DNA of 47,629 nt from Hyphomicrobiales bacterium (GTDB taxonomy: Bacteria; Pseudomonadota; Alphaproteobacteria; Rhizobiales; Rhizobiaceae): assembly GCA_002709005.1 (NCBI GenBank), contig PAPH01000025.1:1-47629 (forward strand), given 5' to 3'. Of this stretch, positions 16,156 to 24,792 are shown piece after piece (the stretch's first letter is position 1; every line of letters begins with the position of its first letter). Under the pieces are notes generated by a model. The model searched no databases, was not told where the DNA came from, and saw only the letters and a list, made by a program, of their open reading frames with translations. The translations under genes and the position numbers were made by a program.

Positions 16156-17034
16156 TCAGACCGATGCCAGAATGTCCTGGATCAGGTCGGCCTGCTGCAC
16201 GGGTTGCCATTGCAGCTTTTGGCTCGTCAGCACACTGGATGCGGGGACGTCCATTCTTGCGATCCGGTCAAGCCATCCGAAGTGGCGTGCGGACTCGTCT
16301 TCGGAAAGCGACTTAACCGGCAGGTTCAGCCGTCTGCCGATCGCTTCGGCGACGTGGCGGACCGGCACACCTTCTTCGCTGACTGCATGGTAGCGCTCGC
16401 CGCTCACACCGCTCTCGAGCACAAGGCTGTAAAGCCGGGCGGCGTCGAGCCGATGAACGGCCGGCCAGCGGTTTTGTCCGTCGCCGACAAAGGCAGAGAC
16501 ACCGTGTTTGCGCGCATGATCCATCAGGTAGGATGCAAATCCCTGCCGGTTCTGATCGTGGACCTGCGGCATCCTGATCACCGACACGCTGACGCCGCTG
16601 TCGGCCAGCGCCATCGCCACCTGTTCCGATACCCGTGGCATGCCATGCGCGCCCGCAGGCAGAATGTCGGTCTCGGTGGAAACCCGCCCCATCAATGGCG
16701 GCAGGCCCGCCGTGACGATGAACCTCTTGCTCGAGCCGGCAAGGGCGCTGCCCATCGTCTCGATCGCAATGCGATCCATCTCGCAATTATCAGCCATGCG
16801 GGAGAAATCATGATCGAAGGCCGTGTGAATGACGGCGTCGGCCTGCTCTGCGCCACGGCGCAAGCTTTCCAGATCACGCAGATCGCCGTGCAGGACGTCA
16901 CATCCGGCTTGCCGCAAGACTTCGGCAGACGCATCCGACCGCGCAAGTCCCAGAACCTGATGTTTGTCGTTGAGCAGGGTGGCCACGATCGCCGAACCGA
17001 CGAACCCGGTCGCGCCGGTCAGAAAAATCCGCAT
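16156..17034 (-). CDS. NAD(P)-binding SDR/epimerase-like oxidoreductase
   Basis: Atypical or extended SDR of 292 residues. The nucleotide motif TGATGFVGSAIV is at residues 6-17, and ARSDASAEVLRQAGCDVLHGDLRD fits NADP-type specificity. The C-terminal half has the VHRLDAARLYSLVLE segment common to NmrA/epimerase-like proteins. There is no clear YxxxK catalytic pair, so it may be regulatory or act on small carbonyls. It lies 70 bp after the next SDR gene on the same strand and may share the promoter under TetR control. Confidence 0.85.
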   Translation of the reverse strand: MRIFLTGATGFVGSAIVATLLNDKHQVLGLARSDASAEVLRQAGCDVLHGDLRDLESLRRGAEQADAVIHTAFDHDFSRMADNCEMDRIAIETMGSALAGSSKRFIVTAGLPPLMGRVSTETDILPAGAHGMPRVSEQVAMALADSGVSVSVIRMPQVHDQNRQGFASYLMDHARKHGVSAFVGDGQNRWPAVHRLDAARLYSLVLESGVSGERYHAVSEEGVPVRHVAEAIGRRLNLPVKSLSEDESARHFGWLDRIARMDVPASSVLTSQKLQWQPVQQADLIQDILASV

Positions 17035-17104
17035 TTGGATACCTGCATATTTCCTTGCCGGAGCCGGCCGCGTCTCTGAGAGCAGACCGCATTTGTGCAC
17101 GTCT

Positions 17105-17851
17105 TCACCAAGGCACGGTTCCATTTTCATCCGAGAAGGTCCCGGTCGGACCGTCATCGCCGATCAGGGCAAGATGCACCGGTTCCCGCGCACCCTCTTC
17201 GACGCTGCGCGTGCCGTTGAAGTTGTTGAGCGCGGTCGAGGTAAAACCGGGGCAGGCGGCGTTGACCTTGATGTTGGTACCTTCGAGTGCCAGCGCAAAC
17301 GCCAGCATCACGGCATGCGCTGCCGCCTTCGACACGGAGTAATTGCCGAACATCCGCCGGTGCGGATTGGTGGGGTCGGAATTGAGCGTCAGCGATGCGC
17401 CCGAGCTCCCGGTGATGACGATGCGGCCCGCAGGCGCCTCGCGCAGAAGCGGAAGCATGGCCTGTGTCACGGCAATGACGCCGAACACATTGGTCTCGAA
17501 CACAGTCCGGATGTCGGCAAGAGGCGCGTCCGTCAACAGGTTCGTCCTGACGGCCTCCGCGAAGTCCTGGCTTGGCTTCGCCCGGGAAATTCCGGCGTTG
17601 TTCATCAGGATATCAAGACGGCCGAACCGGGCACGAATGAGAGCGGCCGCCTGAGCGATGGATGCCTCATCCGTGACGTCGAGCTGAATTGCATGGGCTC
17701 GCGCTCCGATTTCCTGCGCCACCCTCTCGCCCTTTGCGATATCGCGCGCGCCGACAATCACTGTCAGTCCTTTTGCAACCAGATCCCTTGCGATCTGGAG
17801 GCCGATTCCTTGAGTAGCGCCCGTGACGAGAGCTATGCGTTCGTCCGACAT
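17105..17851 (-). CDS. Classical short-chain dehydrogenase/reductase
   Basis: NAD(P)-dependent oxidoreductase of 248 residues with all classical marks: TGATQGIG (10-17), NNAG, a catalytic Ser in ITGSSGAS, and YSVSK, followed by NAACPGFTSTALN. Plant and bacterial carbonyl reductases share the long insertion before the catalytic Ser (FAEAVRTNLLTDAPLADIRTVFETN). It is divergent from a TetR gene with two tandem palindromes between them, so it is probably induced by a ligand of that regulator. Confidence 0.9.
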   Translation of the reverse strand: MSDERIALVTGATQGIGLQIARDLVAKGLTVIVGARDIAKGERVAQEIGARAHAIQLDVTDEASIAQAAALIRARFGRLDILMNNAGISRAKPSQDFAEAVRTNLLTDAPLADIRTVFETNVFGVIAVTQAMLPLLREAPAGRIVITGSSGASLTLNSDPTNPHRRMFGNYSVSKAAAHAVMLAFALALEGTNIKVNAACPGFTSTALNNFNGTRSVEEGAREPVHLALIGDDGPTGTFSDENGTVPW

Positions 17852-17902
17852 GATGAGTCCCTTGTTTCTCTGCTGGCCTTTTTGGGCTCAGCGACGTATT
17901 AA

Positions 17903-17919
17903 ACGGAACAGTCTTCCGT
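17903..17919. promoter_or_regulatory. TetR-type operator, distal copy
   Basis: ACGGAA-N5-TTCCGT, a 17-bp inverted repeat centred at 17911. It is the weaker of two tandem sites in the 124-bp SDR/TetR intergenic region. Confidence 0.65.
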
Positions 17920-17925
17920 CTCTAT

Positions 17926-17942
17926 ACGGAACAACGTTCCGT
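17926..17942. promoter_or_regulatory. TetR-type operator, perfect copy
   Basis: ACGGAACAACGTTCCGT, perfect 7-bp arms with a 3-bp centre, centred at 17934. It lies 33 bp upstream of the TetR start and 23 bp from the centre of its partner. It could repress both divergent genes. Confidence 0.75.
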
Positions 17943-17975
17943 TTAACAAGCGTTGATTGGCGAATTGGGAGAATC

Positions 17976-18623
17976 ATGTCTGAGAGATCGTCGGAACGGA
18001 CCGTGCGCGCGGATGCGCAACGCAACATCGAGACGCTGGTACGGACCGCACGAGACGTGTTCGCCACATCGGGGGTCGAAGCGCCGATGCGTGAGATCGC
18101 CGAAAAGGCAGGTGTCGGCGTCGGGACGATCTACCGCAACTTTCCGCAGCGCTCGGATCTGATTGCAGCAGTGTTTCGCAGTGAGGTCGACGCCTGCGCG
18201 GATGCCGCGACCAGTCTTGCGGAAGCCTTTCCTCCGGGAGAGGCGCTCGATCGCTGGATGCAACGTTATGTCGACTTCATCGTTGCCAAGCGCGGACTGG
18301 CTGCCGCCCTGCATTCGGGAGATCCGGCGTTCGAAGCGCTGCCGGCCTATTTCGACAGCCGGTTCGAGCCCGCACTGCAAAGGTTGCTCGATGCCGCCGT
18401 CACCGCCGGAGAAATACGCCCCGACGCAAATCCGTATGATCTCCTGCGAGCAGTCGCGAGCCTGTGCATGCCGTCAAGCAACGGAGATCCGTCTGCGGCT
18501 CGCCGACTGGTGGCGCTGCTGGTTGACGGATTGCGCTACCGCGCGAGCGGTCCGCAGGATACGAGCGTGAGTCCCCTACATGAGCACGACCAGATGCCGA
18601 GCAAATCGTCTCACCCAGATTAG
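17976..18623 (+). CDS. TetR/AcrR-family regulator (divergent from the SDR genes)
   Basis: DNA-binding repressor of 215 residues from the ATG at 17976, which has GGGAG 5 bp upstream. An open frame runs further upstream but covers the operators and is not credible. The helix-turn-helix is PMREIAEKAGVGVGTIYRNF (about 38-57), followed by the usual PQRSDLIAAVF. The C-terminal ligand domain resembles the group with DLLRAVASLCMP. It ends by overlapping the convergent TetR gene by 4 bp. It is expected to bind the two palindromes between it and the SDR gene. Confidence 0.92.
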   Translation: MSERSSERTVRADAQRNIETLVRTARDVFATSGVEAPMREIAEKAGVGVGTIYRNFPQRSDLIAAVFRSEVDACADAATSLAEAFPPGEALDRWMQRYVDFIVAKRGLAAALHSGDPAFEALPAYFDSRFEPALQRLLDAAVTAGEIRPDANPYDLLRAVASLCMPSSNGDPSAARRLVALLVDGLRYRASGPQDTSVSPLHEHDQMPSKSSHPD

Positions 18624-19198
18624 GCGCGCTGGCTTTCCGGCACGCCGCCGGTCCGCCTCGACAGAATAGCGTCCGATATGATCTCGAAGAGGTGATCCGC
18701 GCGCGGCACGAGCGGGGGCTGGTCGGCAAGCCACGCCAGGGCGCTGATCAGTGCGAAGAGATCATTGCCATCCATGTCCTGCCGCGCCAGCCCTTTGGTT
18801 TGCGCCCGTTGCAGAAGCTCGGCTCCCGCTTGGCGCAGATCGACACATGAGGAATGCAGGGCGGAGTTTTCGTCCGCGATCGCGGCCACCATCGGCGTGA
18901 TGACGCCCTTGTAGCTGTGTGTCACCACGATCGCCTCGCGCAGCCAGCTCAACAGCGCCTCGTCGGCCTGTTCGCACCGGGTCAGTTCGCCGGCCCTCGC
19001 GGCCAACGCGTCGAAACTTGTGCGGAGCAAGGCCTCCAGCAAGGCTTCGCGCGTCGGAAAATGGCGATGCAGAGTGCCATCGCCAACTCCCGCCTTGCGG
19101 GCGATGTCCCGCAGCGACGCGTCGGCGCCCTCCCCGGAAAGAAGATCGCGGGCGACGGCAAGGATGTGGTCGTAGTTCTTTCGGGCGTCAGATCTCAT
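18620..19198 (-). CDS. TetR/AcrR-family regulator (divergent from the quinone-oxidoreductase genes)
   Basis: Repressor of 192 residues. The N-terminal helix-turn-helix is SLRDIARKAGVGDGTLHRHF, followed by PTREALLEALL. The C-terminal domain has the VVTHSYKGVITPMVAAIADE segment. The chosen ATG at 19198 opens MRSDARKNYDHILAVAR; an upstream extension of the frame crosses the divergent promoter and is rejected. It is divergent from the oxidoreductase gene and probably binds the tandem sites at 19237-19271. Its stop codon overlaps that of the neighbouring TetR gene. Confidence 0.92.
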   Translation of the reverse strand: MRSDARKNYDHILAVARDLLSGEGADASLRDIARKAGVGDGTLHRHFPTREALLEALLRTSFDALAARAGELTRCEQADEALLSWLREAIVVTHSYKGVITPMVAAIADENSALHSSCVDLRQAGAELLQRAQTKGLARQDMDGNDLFALISALAWLADQPPLVPRADHLFEIISDAILSRRTGGVPESQRA

Positions 19199-19236
19199 GA
19201 CATCTCTTGACAAATGGAGCGGCGCGCCGTTTAAGC

Positions 19237-19271
19237 GGGGCATCGCTCCACATAATGCGGGGCAGTGCTCC
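19237..19271. promoter_or_regulatory. Tandem TetR-type sites GGGGC-N3-GCTCC (two copies)
   Basis: GGGGCATCGCTCC at 19237-19249 and GGGGCAGTGCTCC at 19259-19271 are imperfect inverted repeats with a 22-bp period. They lie between the divergent TetR and oxidoreductase starts. The layout (two sites, about two helical turns apart) mirrors that of the first TetR module. Confidence 0.6.
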
Positions 19272-19305
19272 AGCTGTAGCACGTCGGCCTTGGAAGGACA
19301 AAGCC

Positions 19306-20322
19306 ATGTCAACTGAAACAATGAAAGCCGTCCGGATCCACGCCTTCGGCGGCCCGGAAGTTCTGCAATATGAAGATGCTCCGAAACCCTTGCTACAGCC
19401 GGGCGAGGTCCTGGTTCGCGTCCATGCGATAGGCATCAATCCTCCCGACTGGTACCTGCGCGACGGCTACAGGGCCCTGCCGCCGGAATGGCGCCCGCAG
19501 GTGGATTTCCCACTCATTCCGGGGACCGACATTTCCGGAACTGTCGAAGCGGTCGGCGAGGATGTGGAGGGATTTGCCACCGGCGACGAGGTCTATTCCA
19601 TGGTGCGCTTTTTCAGCGTCGGGGAAAGCAAGGCCTATGCGGAATATGTCACCGTGCCGGCGTCGGAGCTTGCGAAGAAGCCGAAAGGCATCGATCACGT
19701 CCACGCAGCGGCCGCGCCGATGTCGCTGTTGACCGCCTGGCAGTTCCTGGTGGAACTCGGGCACAGCGAACCGAACCCGCTGCAGCCAAGCCTGCATCAG
19801 CCGGTCCCGCTTGAGGGCAGGACCGTGCTGGTCAACGGGGCTGCGGGCGGTGTCGGCCATTTCGCGGTGCAGGTGGCGCGGCTGAAAGGCGCGCGGGTCA
19901 TAGCCGTGGCTTCGGGCAAACATGAAGCCACCCTGCGCGACCTCGGCGCCGACGAATTCATCGACTACACCAAAACCCCTCCCGAGGACGTCGCCCGCGA
20001 CCTCGATCTTGTCGTCGATGCGGTGGGTGGCGCGACAACGGGTCGTTTTCTCCAGTCCCTGAAGCGGGGAGGAGCCTTGTTTCCGGTCTACCCGCTGGGC
20101 TTTACGGATGCCGAGGAGGCCGCAAAGCAGGGCATCACGGTCTCCGCAACCCAGGTCCGTTCCAGCGGAGCGCAACTGGCGGAGCTTGCCCGCCTGCTCG
20201 ACGACGGGACGATCCGCGCGGTCATCGACAGCACCTATCCGCTTGCCGAGGCGCGTCAGGCGCATGAACGGGCAGCCAGGGGCCATATCCAGGGAAAGAT
20301 CGTGCTGACCGTTGGCTCATGA
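19306..20322 (+). CDS. NADP-dependent zinc-independent quinone oxidoreductase (MDR family)
   Basis: Medium-chain reductase of 338 residues that probably reduces quinones or activated alkenes with NADPH. The GroES-like N-domain has VRVHAIGINPPDWYLRDG and PLIPGTDISGTVEAVGEDV. The Rossmann domain has NGAAGGVGHFAVQVARLKGARVIAVAS. The zinc-ligand Cys/His pattern of alcohol dehydrogenases is absent, as in quinone oxidoreductases. The start follows GGAAGGACAAAGCC. It is followed 14 bp later by an ABM-fold monooxygenase-like gene; quinone reductase plus ABM protein suggests protection against, or processing of, quinones. Confidence 0.9.
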   Translation: MSTETMKAVRIHAFGGPEVLQYEDAPKPLLQPGEVLVRVHAIGINPPDWYLRDGYRALPPEWRPQVDFPLIPGTDISGTVEAVGEDVEGFATGDEVYSMVRFFSVGESKAYAEYVTVPASELAKKPKGIDHVHAAAAPMSLLTAWQFLVELGHSEPNPLQPSLHQPVPLEGRTVLVNGAAGGVGHFAVQVARLKGARVIAVASGKHEATLRDLGADEFIDYTKTPPEDVARDLDLVVDAVGGATTGRFLQSLKRGGALFPVYPLGFTDAEEAAKQGITVSATQVRSSGAQLAELARLLDDGTIRAVIDSTYPLAEARQAHERAARGHIQGKIVLTVGS

Positions 20323-20336
20323 ACGGGAGAAACGAC

Positions 20337-20645
20337 ATGCTCATACTCATGGGGTACATCCACATCGAGCCGCAGGACGTCGACGCATTCGTCCGCGACG
20401 TCGGCACGATCGGTCTCAGCACGAAAGCCGAAGAGGGATGCCTGTTCCATGCCATCACCCTGGATGACGGACCAACCGGACGCTTCCTGGTCGCCGAGCG
20501 CTGGCGGGATCAGGAAGCGCTGGCAACCCATCTGGAAAGGGTGGAGACGTTGGCATTCCTGAAGACCTCGGGCGGCCGGATGAAAGGTGACCTTCAAACC
20601 TACGAGGTGACGGAGAAAATTCCCAGATCCGGTGACTGGACATGA
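20337..20645 (+). CDS. Antibiotic biosynthesis monooxygenase (ABM) domain protein
   Basis: Small dimeric alpha/beta-barrel-type protein of 102 residues. Family features are MGYIHIEPQDVDAFVRDV, the EEGCLFHAITLDD strand, FLVAERWRDQEALATHLE and the terminal strand LQTYEV. The start at 20337 has GGGAGAAACGAC; an ATG at 20319 overlapping the upstream stop would add six residues. ABM proteins oxidise phenolic or quinone substrates or degrade haem; here the quinone reductase partner favours a quinone role, by inference. Confidence 0.82.
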   Translation: MLILMGYIHIEPQDVDAFVRDVGTIGLSTKAEEGCLFHAITLDDGPTGRFLVAERWRDQEALATHLERVETLAFLKTSGGRMKGDLQTYEVTEKIPRSGDWT

Positions 20646-20842
20646 CAGGCACGGCCGATGGCACGGCGGGCTGCCCCGATCCGTCGAGCTCTGCTCAATG
20701 AGGCGAGGCCCGTCAGCGGGGCCCACGAATGCGATCCATGCCCACCGATAGATAGCGATGGGCACAGAAGAAATTTATTCTTGTTTACAGCGGGTTAGAC
20801 CGGATCACCGCGTAAAATCGGCGGCGTTCGGATGGACCTGAA

Positions 20843-22417
20843 TCACTCCCACTCGATGGTGCCGGGTGGCTTCGAGGTGATGTCGTAGGTGCAGCGGTTG
20901 ATGCCCTTGACCTCGTTGATGATACGGGTCGCGGTCTCGCCGAGGAAATCATGGCTGAAGGGGTAATAGTCCGCCGTCATACCGTCGACCGAGGTCACCG
21001 CGCGGAGTGCGCAGGCATAGTCGTAGGTGCGGCCATCGCCCATCACGCCAACGGTGCGCACCGGAAGAATTGCCACGAAAGCCTGCCAGATGGCGTCATA
21101 GAGGCCGTGCTTGCGGATCTGGTCGATGAAGACGGCATCGGCACGGCGCAGGATTTCGAGCTTCTCGCGGGTGATCTCGCCGGGGCAGCGGATCGCCAGC
21201 CCCGGACCGGGGAACGGATGGCGGCCGATGAAGTGATCGGGCAGGCCCAGTTCGCGGCCAAGCTCGCGCACCTCGTCCTTGAAGAGCTCGCGCAGCGGCT
21301 CGACGAGCTTCAGGCCCATCTTTTCCGGAAGACCGCCGACATTGTGGTGCGACTTGATCGTCACCGACGGGCCGCCGGAGAAGGAAACGCTTTCGATGAC
21401 ATCCGGATAGAGCGTGCCCTGGGCGAGGAATTCCGCGCCCTCTATCTCGCTCGCGTGCTTCTGGAAAACGTCGATGAACAGCTTGCCGATGATCTTGCGC
21501 TTGGTCTCGGGGTCGGAGACACCGTCGAGTTCGCCGAGGAACAGGTCCTGCTCCTGCGCATGGATCAGCTGCATGTTGTAGTGGTCGCGGAACATGGTGA
21601 CCACTTCCTCCGCCTCGTGGAGGCGCAGAAGCCCGTGATCGACGAAGACGCAGGTGAGCTGGTCGCCGATGGCCTCGTGGATGAGGACGGCGGCAACTGA
21701 GGAATCGACGCCGCCGGAGAGGCCGCAGATCACCTTCTTGTCGCCGACCTGTTCACGGATCCGGGCGATCGCCTCCTCGCGATAGGCGCCCATGGTCCAG
21801 TCGCGCTTGCAGCCTGCAATGTTGACGAAGTTCTCGTAAAGCTTCTTGCCGTGGGGCGTGTGGTGGACTTCCGGATGGAACTGCACCGCGTAGAAGTGAC
21901 GGGAAACGTCCGCCGTGACCGCAAACGGCGCGTTGGGCGAGGTTCCGTAGACCTCGAAGCCCGGCGCGATTTCGCTGACATGGTCGCCATGGCTCATCCA
22001 GACCTGTTCCCGCTCGGTCTCGAACCAGCCGTCGAGCAGATCGAGATCGCCGTTTTTCGGGGTGACGAAGGCGCGGCCGAATTCCGCGGTCATGTGACCG
22101 CTCTCCACCTTGCCGCCGAGCATGTGCATCATCGCCTGCTGGCCATAGCAGATGCCGAGAACCGGGACACCGAGTTCGAAGACCTTCTGCGGCGGCAACG
22201 GCGCGCCTTCCGAAAACACCGACGCGGGGCCGCCCGACAGGATCACCGCCTTGGGCCTGGCTTCGGCGAGATAGGCCTCGGTGACGTTGTTGAAGGGGTG
22301 GATCTCGCAGTAGACGTTGAGTTCGCGCAGACGCCTTGCGATGAGCTGTGTCACCTGGCTTCCGAAATCGATGATGAGGACGAATTCGGGGTGAGAGAGT
22401 TCGAACGTATCGGTCAT
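20843..22417 (-). CDS. guaA: GMP synthase (glutamine-hydrolysing)
   Basis: Converts XMP to GMP with ATP and glutamine; 524 residues, standard length. The class I amidotransferase domain has nucleophile Cys90 in GICYGQQ, His181 and Glu183 in FHPEV. The ATP-pyrophosphatase domain has the P-loop SGGVDSS at 234-240. The dimerisation domain ends [15 protein letters not shown], the invariant GuaA terminus. It is a single gene here, divergent from the ferritin-like gene with 156 bp between start codons. No purine riboswitch or clear operator was seen upstream. Confidence 0.98.
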   Translation of the reverse strand: MTDTFELSHPEFVLIIDFGSQVTQLIARRLRELNVYCEIHPFNNVTEAYLAEARPKAVILSGGPASVFSEGAPLPPQKVFELGVPVLGICYGQQAMMHMLGGKVESGHMTAEFGRAFVTPKNGDLDLLDGWFETEREQVWMSHGDHVSEIAPGFEVYGTSPNAPFAVTADVSRHFYAVQFHPEVHHTPHGKKLYENFVNIAGCKRDWTMGAYREEAIARIREQVGDKKVICGLSGGVDSSVAAVLIHEAIGDQLTCVFVDHGLLRLHEAEEVVTMFRDHYNMQLIHAQEQDLFLGELDGVSDPETKRKIIGKLFIDVFQKHASEIEGAEFLAQGTLYPDVIESVSFSGGPSVTIKSHHNVGGLPEKMGLKLVEPLRELFKDEVRELGRELGLPDHFIGRHPFPGPGLAIRCPGEITREKLEILRRADAVFIDQIRKHGLYDAIWQAFVAILPVRTVGVMGDGRTYDYACALRAVTSVDGMTADYYPFSHDFLGETATRIINEVKGINRCTYDITSKPPGTIEWE

Positions 22418-22573
22418 GGACAGCGCTTACGCCAATGTGGAGGAGGTTTCAATTCCCCGCATTGCAGCATCGGCGATAAAACGCAAGCCGGCCGGGAACA
22501 TCGGCGGTGGATGCACGTTCCTTCACGGCAAGTCCCCGAAAAAACCGTCCCCACGCAACGGAGGAACGTCACC

Positions 22574-23062
22574 ATGGCCATCAAGGATCTGAGCGACCTG
22601 TTCGAACATACGCTCAAAGACATCTACTTCGCCGAAAACCACATTCACAAAAGCCTTCCGAAAATGATCGAGAAGGCCTCGAACGCCTCGCTGTCGAAGC
22701 TGTTCAAGGACCATCGCGAGGAGACCGCCGGGCAGATCGAGCGCCTGGAAAAGGTGTTCGAGATCCTCGGCAAGAAACCTTCGGGCGAGGAATGCCCCGC
22801 AATCGAGGGCATCGTCGAGGAAGCCGAGGAACTGATGGACGAGGTCAAGGACGGCGCCACGCTGGATGCGGCACTGATCGCCGCCGCCCAGGCCGTCGAA
22901 CACTACGAGATCACCCGCTACGGCACGCTTCTGACGTGGGCCAAGGAACTCGGCCATGACGACGTGATTCCGCTTCTGCGCGACACGATCGATCAGGAAA
23001 AGAGCGCCGATGACAAGCTCTCGCGGCTGGCGGAAGACCGGCTCAACAAGAAAGCCGCATAA
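22574..23062 (+). CDS. YciE/YciF ferroxidase family protein (DUF892)
   Basis: Ferritin-like four-helix bundle of 162 residues associated with stress responses. It opens MAIKDLSDLFEHTLKDIYFAEN, typical of the family. Carboxylate and His ligands for a di-iron site are present in helices 1-4 (AENHIHKSLPKM, DHREETAGQIERLEKVFE, QAVEHYEITRYGTL, DQEKSADDKLSRLAE). The ribosome site is GGAGG. A strong intrinsic terminator follows 28 bp after the stop. Confidence 0.93.
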   Translation: MAIKDLSDLFEHTLKDIYFAENHIHKSLPKMIEKASNASLSKLFKDHREETAGQIERLEKVFEILGKKPSGEECPAIEGIVEEAEELMDEVKDGATLDAALIAAAQAVEHYEITRYGTLLTWAKELGHDDVIPLLRDTIDQEKSADDKLSRLAEDRLNKKAA

Positions 23063-23090
23063 CCGCAGCCTCTCCCTCCGAGGCCTTCAG

Positions 23091-23115
23091 GCCCCGCTTC
23101 GGCGGGGCTTTTTTT
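23091..23115 (+). terminator. Rho-independent terminator of the ferritin-like gene
   Basis: GCCCCGC (23091-23097), loop TTCG, GCGGGGC (23102-23108), then seven T (23109-23115): a textbook intrinsic terminator. It separates this gene from the convergent nucleosidase gene, whose stop is 4 bp further on. Confidence 0.95.
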
Positions 23116-23119
23116 CGTC

Positions 23120-23755
23120 TCAAGGCGCGATCCGGCCGGATTCGAGATCGGCGCGGAGCCTGTCGACGGCTCCGGCCAGGTTCTCGTCGACGACATGGAG
23201 GTACTGGGTCCAGTCGTCATAGTGATGAAGCTCGGCGGCGCCGTCGGAAATGCCTCTCAGGCAGATGGCCGGCACGCCGCGCTCCATGCAGGCGCGGACC
23301 ACGGCAAAACTCTCCATGTCCACCATGTCGGCGTCGATCGCGTCGTAGGTGCCGCCCGATACGATATTGGCGCCCGTCGACAGCCTGCCCTTCGGCACGT
23401 CGCCGATCTCGTAGGGCAAAGCGATATCGGCGGGAAGATCGAGAAACGGCGTGCAGCCCTTTTCGAAGCCCAGGGGAGAAGCATCCATATCGCGGTAGGA
23501 GACGGCGGACGCCTGATAGACCCTGCCCTGCTCAAGCGCGCGCGAGCCGGCCGAGCCCAGCGAGACGACGAGATCCGGCCGGTCGGAAATCAGCGTAGCG
23601 GTGGTGTTGATCGCCGCCTCCACCGGGCCGACGCCGATGAAGAGCGGGGTGAAGCGCGCCTTCAGGTGATCGCCATACTCGGCGGCGACCGCCATCAGGA
23701 AGAGCACACGCCTGCCGGCGATCTCGACGATGTGCGGATGCCCTGTCTCGCTCAT
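23120..23755 (-). CDS. 5'-Methylthioadenosine/S-adenosylhomocysteine nucleosidase-like protein
   Basis: PNP/UDP-family nucleosidase of 211 residues, expected to hydrolyse MTA or SAH in S-adenosylmethionine recycling. Family segments are FLMAVAAEYGDHL, PLFIGVGPVEAAINT, VVSLGSAGSRAL, the substrate loop DMVDMESFAVVRAC (Glu binding ribose) and ICLRGISDGA with the catalytic Asp. It overlaps the PaaI-type thioesterase stop by 4 bp (ATGA). A purine nucleosidase of other specificity is possible. Confidence 0.85.
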   Translation of the reverse strand: MSETGHPHIVEIAGRRVLFLMAVAAEYGDHLKARFTPLFIGVGPVEAAINTTATLISDRPDLVVSLGSAGSRALEQGRVYQASAVSYRDMDASPLGFEKGCTPFLDLPADIALPYEIGDVPKGRLSTGANIVSGGTYDAIDADMVDMESFAVVRACMERGVPAICLRGISDGAAELHHYDDWTQYLHVVDENLAGAVDRLRADLESGRIAP

Positions 23756-24216
23756 CCGGCAAGCCCCTCGCGGCCGCGCACCGCCATCAGCGTGCCGGTC
23801 ATCGAGGCGATCAGCTTGGCGGGACCATCGCCGATCGCGTAGCCGCGGCCGTCGGAGACGATGATGTTGGACCCGGGCTTGGTGACCTCGCCACGAAACA
23901 GGAACCGCTCGCCGCGACCGGGCGAGAGAAGGTTGATCTTGAATTCGATGGTCAGGACGGCGGAATCCTCGGGCATGACGGTGAGCGCGGCATAGCCACA
24001 AGCCGAATCCAGCACGGTGGAGAGAATGCCCGCATGGAGAAAGCCGTGCTGCTGGGTGAGTGCCTCGGAATAGGGCATTTCGATCTCGACGACGCCGTAT
24101 TCGACGTTCGACAGTTCCGCGCCGATGGTTTTCATCACCTTCTGACGCGCGAAACTCTCGGTCACGCGCTCGCGAAAACGGGAACTGGGTCGCTCTTCCA
24201 TCTCTTCGGCATCCAT
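23752..24216 (-). CDS. PaaI-type hotdog-fold thioesterase
   Basis: Acyl-CoA thioesterase-like protein of 154 residues from the ATG at 24216 (MDAEEMEERP). The hotdog signature QQHGFLHAGILSTVLDSACGYAAL contains the HGG-like segment and the catalytic acid (Asp) of the PaaI group, followed by VLTIEFKINLLSP. The frame continues 17 codons upstream without a ribosome site. It is coupled to the nucleosidase gene. Confidence 0.87.
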   Translation of the reverse strand: MDAEEMEERPSSRFRERVTESFARQKVMKTIGAELSNVEYGVVEIEMPYSEALTQQHGFLHAGILSTVLDSACGYAALTVMPEDSAVLTIEFKINLLSPGRGERFLFRGEVTKPGSNIIVSDGRGYAIGDGPAKLIASMTGTLMAVRGREGLAG

Positions 24217-24286
24217 TGTGTGGCCTTTCGCAGTTGCGAAAGTGCCAAGAGGCGGCGCGATCCGCAAGAGGCGAAGGGCGGAAGGA

Positions 24287-24736
24287 TCAGCCGTTCAACT
24301 GGCGAATGGCGATATTGAGATAGGCGGCGAAGGCCACCCAAACCGCATAGGGCATGAAGAGGAACGCGGCGATCCGGTCGCGCCGCCAGGTTGCGAAGAT
24401 GAAGGCCATGATCGCGAAGAACATCAGCACCACGACGATGATCGCCCAGCCCGGCTTGTGAAGGACGAAGAAGACCGGAGACCAGATGTAATTGAGGACC
24501 ATTTGCAGGACCCAGAGACGCAACGGTGTCTCCGAGGTTCGATTCCAGACACGGGCACCTGCGATCGCGATCAGAATGTAAAGAAAAGTCCAGACCGGGG
24601 CGAAGACCCAGGACGGCGGATTGAGCACCGGTTTGACGAGATTTTGGTACCATTCGTCCGGGGCGGACACCATGCCTATCAGCAGACCGCCGCCGACCGT
24701 AAGTACAAGAAATGCCAGCAGTATCCTGATACGCAT
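24287..24736 (-). CDS. tspO: TspO/MBR family membrane protein
   Basis: Five-helix membrane protein of 149 residues that binds porphyrins and other tryptophan-rich-protein ligands. The segment KPVLNPPSWVFAPVWTFLYILIAIAGARVW is the hallmark, with further family residues in LQMVLNYIWSPVFF and the final AAYLNIAIRQLN. In alphaproteobacteria TspO modulates tetrapyrrole and photosynthesis gene responses (established for Rhodobacter); the role here is unknown. Confidence 0.94.
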   Translation of the reverse strand: MRIRILLAFLVLTVGGGLLIGMVSAPDEWYQNLVKPVLNPPSWVFAPVWTFLYILIAIAGARVWNRTSETPLRLWVLQMVLNYIWSPVFFVLHKPGWAIIVVVLMFFAIMAFIFATWRRDRIAAFLFMPYAVWVAFAAYLNIAIRQLNG

Positions 24737-24792
24737 GTTAGGACTTTCGGATATGGACTCTAGTGCGCATAACGCGCCAGACGATGGGGAGT

